This document shows positions 63,637-64,000 of a stretch of 64,000 bases of DNA, in pieces. The position numbers and the translations under genes were made by a program. The notes under the pieces were generated by a model. The model did no database searches. It was given only the letters and a program-made list of their open reading frames with translations, and was not told where the DNA came from. Origin of the DNA: Pseudo-nitzschia pungens (taxonomy: Eukaryota > Bacillariophyta > Bacillariophyceae > Bacillariales > Bacillariaceae); NCBI GenBank assembly GCA_037355855.1, contig CM074759.1:7812001-7876000 (forward strand), read 5' to 3'. Each line of letters starts with the position of its first letter. The stretch's first letter is position 1.

Positions 63637-64000
63637 ATGAACACCGCCGCCGTCGATTCCGAAAAGACGGACTTCTTGGAATTCATTCGACAGCATGAAA
63701 ATGATGAAGATTATAACGTAATCAAAGACGCCTTGCAAGAGCTAGAGCGGCGTCACCCTCCCTATCCGATACTGGAGAACAGAGATGTTGCCATGACTGT
63801 GGTGGCCCGAATTGGCGGATTCTTGCGTTATTTTGGGAAGCCTTTAAGAAACGACAGAGACATAATGTTAGCTGCCGTGAAGAATGATAGACGTGCATTG
63901 CTCTATGCATCCAAAAAGTTGCGAAAGGATAAAGAAGTGGTCTTAGCTGCAGTGAATGTTTATGGAGATGCCTTGAAATTTGCATCTGTAGAGTTGCGAA
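63637..64000 (+). CDS. DUF4116 repeat protein, runs off the window
   Basis: ATG at 63637; open to the last base (121 codons). The N-terminus is T-A-A-V-D-S-E-K-T-D-F-L-E-F-I-R. From about residue 75 the DUF4116 pattern begins: R-N-D-R-D-I-M-L-A-A-V-K-N-D-R-R-A-L-L-Y-A-S-K-K-L-R and K-D-K-E-V-V-L-A-A-V-N-V-Y-G-D-A-L-K-F-A-S-V-E-L-R, a repeat of about 25 residues. DUF4116 proteins are expanded in diatoms and other protists; the function is unknown. The C-terminus lies outside the window. Confidence 0.85.
   Translation, partial: MNTAAVDSEKTDFLEFIRQHENDEDYNVIKDALQELERRHPPYPILENRDVAMTVVARIGGFLRYFGKPLRNDRDIMLAAVKNDRRALLYASKKLRKDKEVVLAAVNVYGDALKFASVELR

Overview
This is nuclear DNA of a eukaryotic alga, most probably a diatom (inference). 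The reasons: genes with short GT-AG introns; two protein N-termini with the signal-peptide/phenylalanine ('ASAF'-like) plastid presequence used by diatoms; a DUF285 surface protein with a long PSxxPS region; a DUF4116 protein; and the LTR-retrotransposon, LINE, Crypton-like and IS630/Tc1-like repertoire expected of diatom genomes. The species cannot be told from the sequence alone.

Layout. 1-5.9 kb: a relic of a class C GPCR and a large secreted DUF285/PS-repeat protein. 6.2-12.9 kb: an intact Ty1/copia element with two identical 442-bp LTRs. 13.4-28.3 kb: a 255-bp satellite invaded by a nest of elements. An old LTR sits in the satellite; a young Ty3/gypsy element with a 5-bp AACGT duplication sits in the old LTR; a 642-bp TA-flanked MITE sits in the gypsy left LTR; and a 6.47-kb TA-flanked inverted-repeat element, filled with minisatellites and a 181-bp satellite, sits in the gypsy leader. 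28.6-38 kb is a graveyard: a broken IS630/Tc1-like transposase, a second copy of the inverted-repeat family, a gypsy RT fragment, tandem hairpins and a broken Crypton-like tyrosine recombinase split by a 2.2-kb insertion.

39.7-64 kb holds most of the live genes: a RusA-type Holliday-junction resolvase with a C-terminal SUMO-interaction-like motif; three paralogous small secreted coiled-coil proteins ending in x-E-L (42.5, 44.2 and 53.0 kb); a voltage-gated K+ channel with four exons; a 5'-truncated LINE with a 20-bp target duplication; a mitochondrial carrier; a lysyl-tRNA synthetase with two WHEP domains and a plastid-type presequence; a J-domain membrane protein; a small plastid-targeted protein; and the start of a DUF4116 gene running off the end.

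The cellular genes do not form one pathway. Several point to the secretory route (DUF285 protein, the x-E-L family, the J-protein) or the plastid (LysRS, the 62.4-kb protein). The points most worth a second look are the RusA-SIM protein, the x-E-L family with its stop-free introns, the WHEP-LysRS with a frame change at an A7 run, and the satellite-filled inverted-repeat element.
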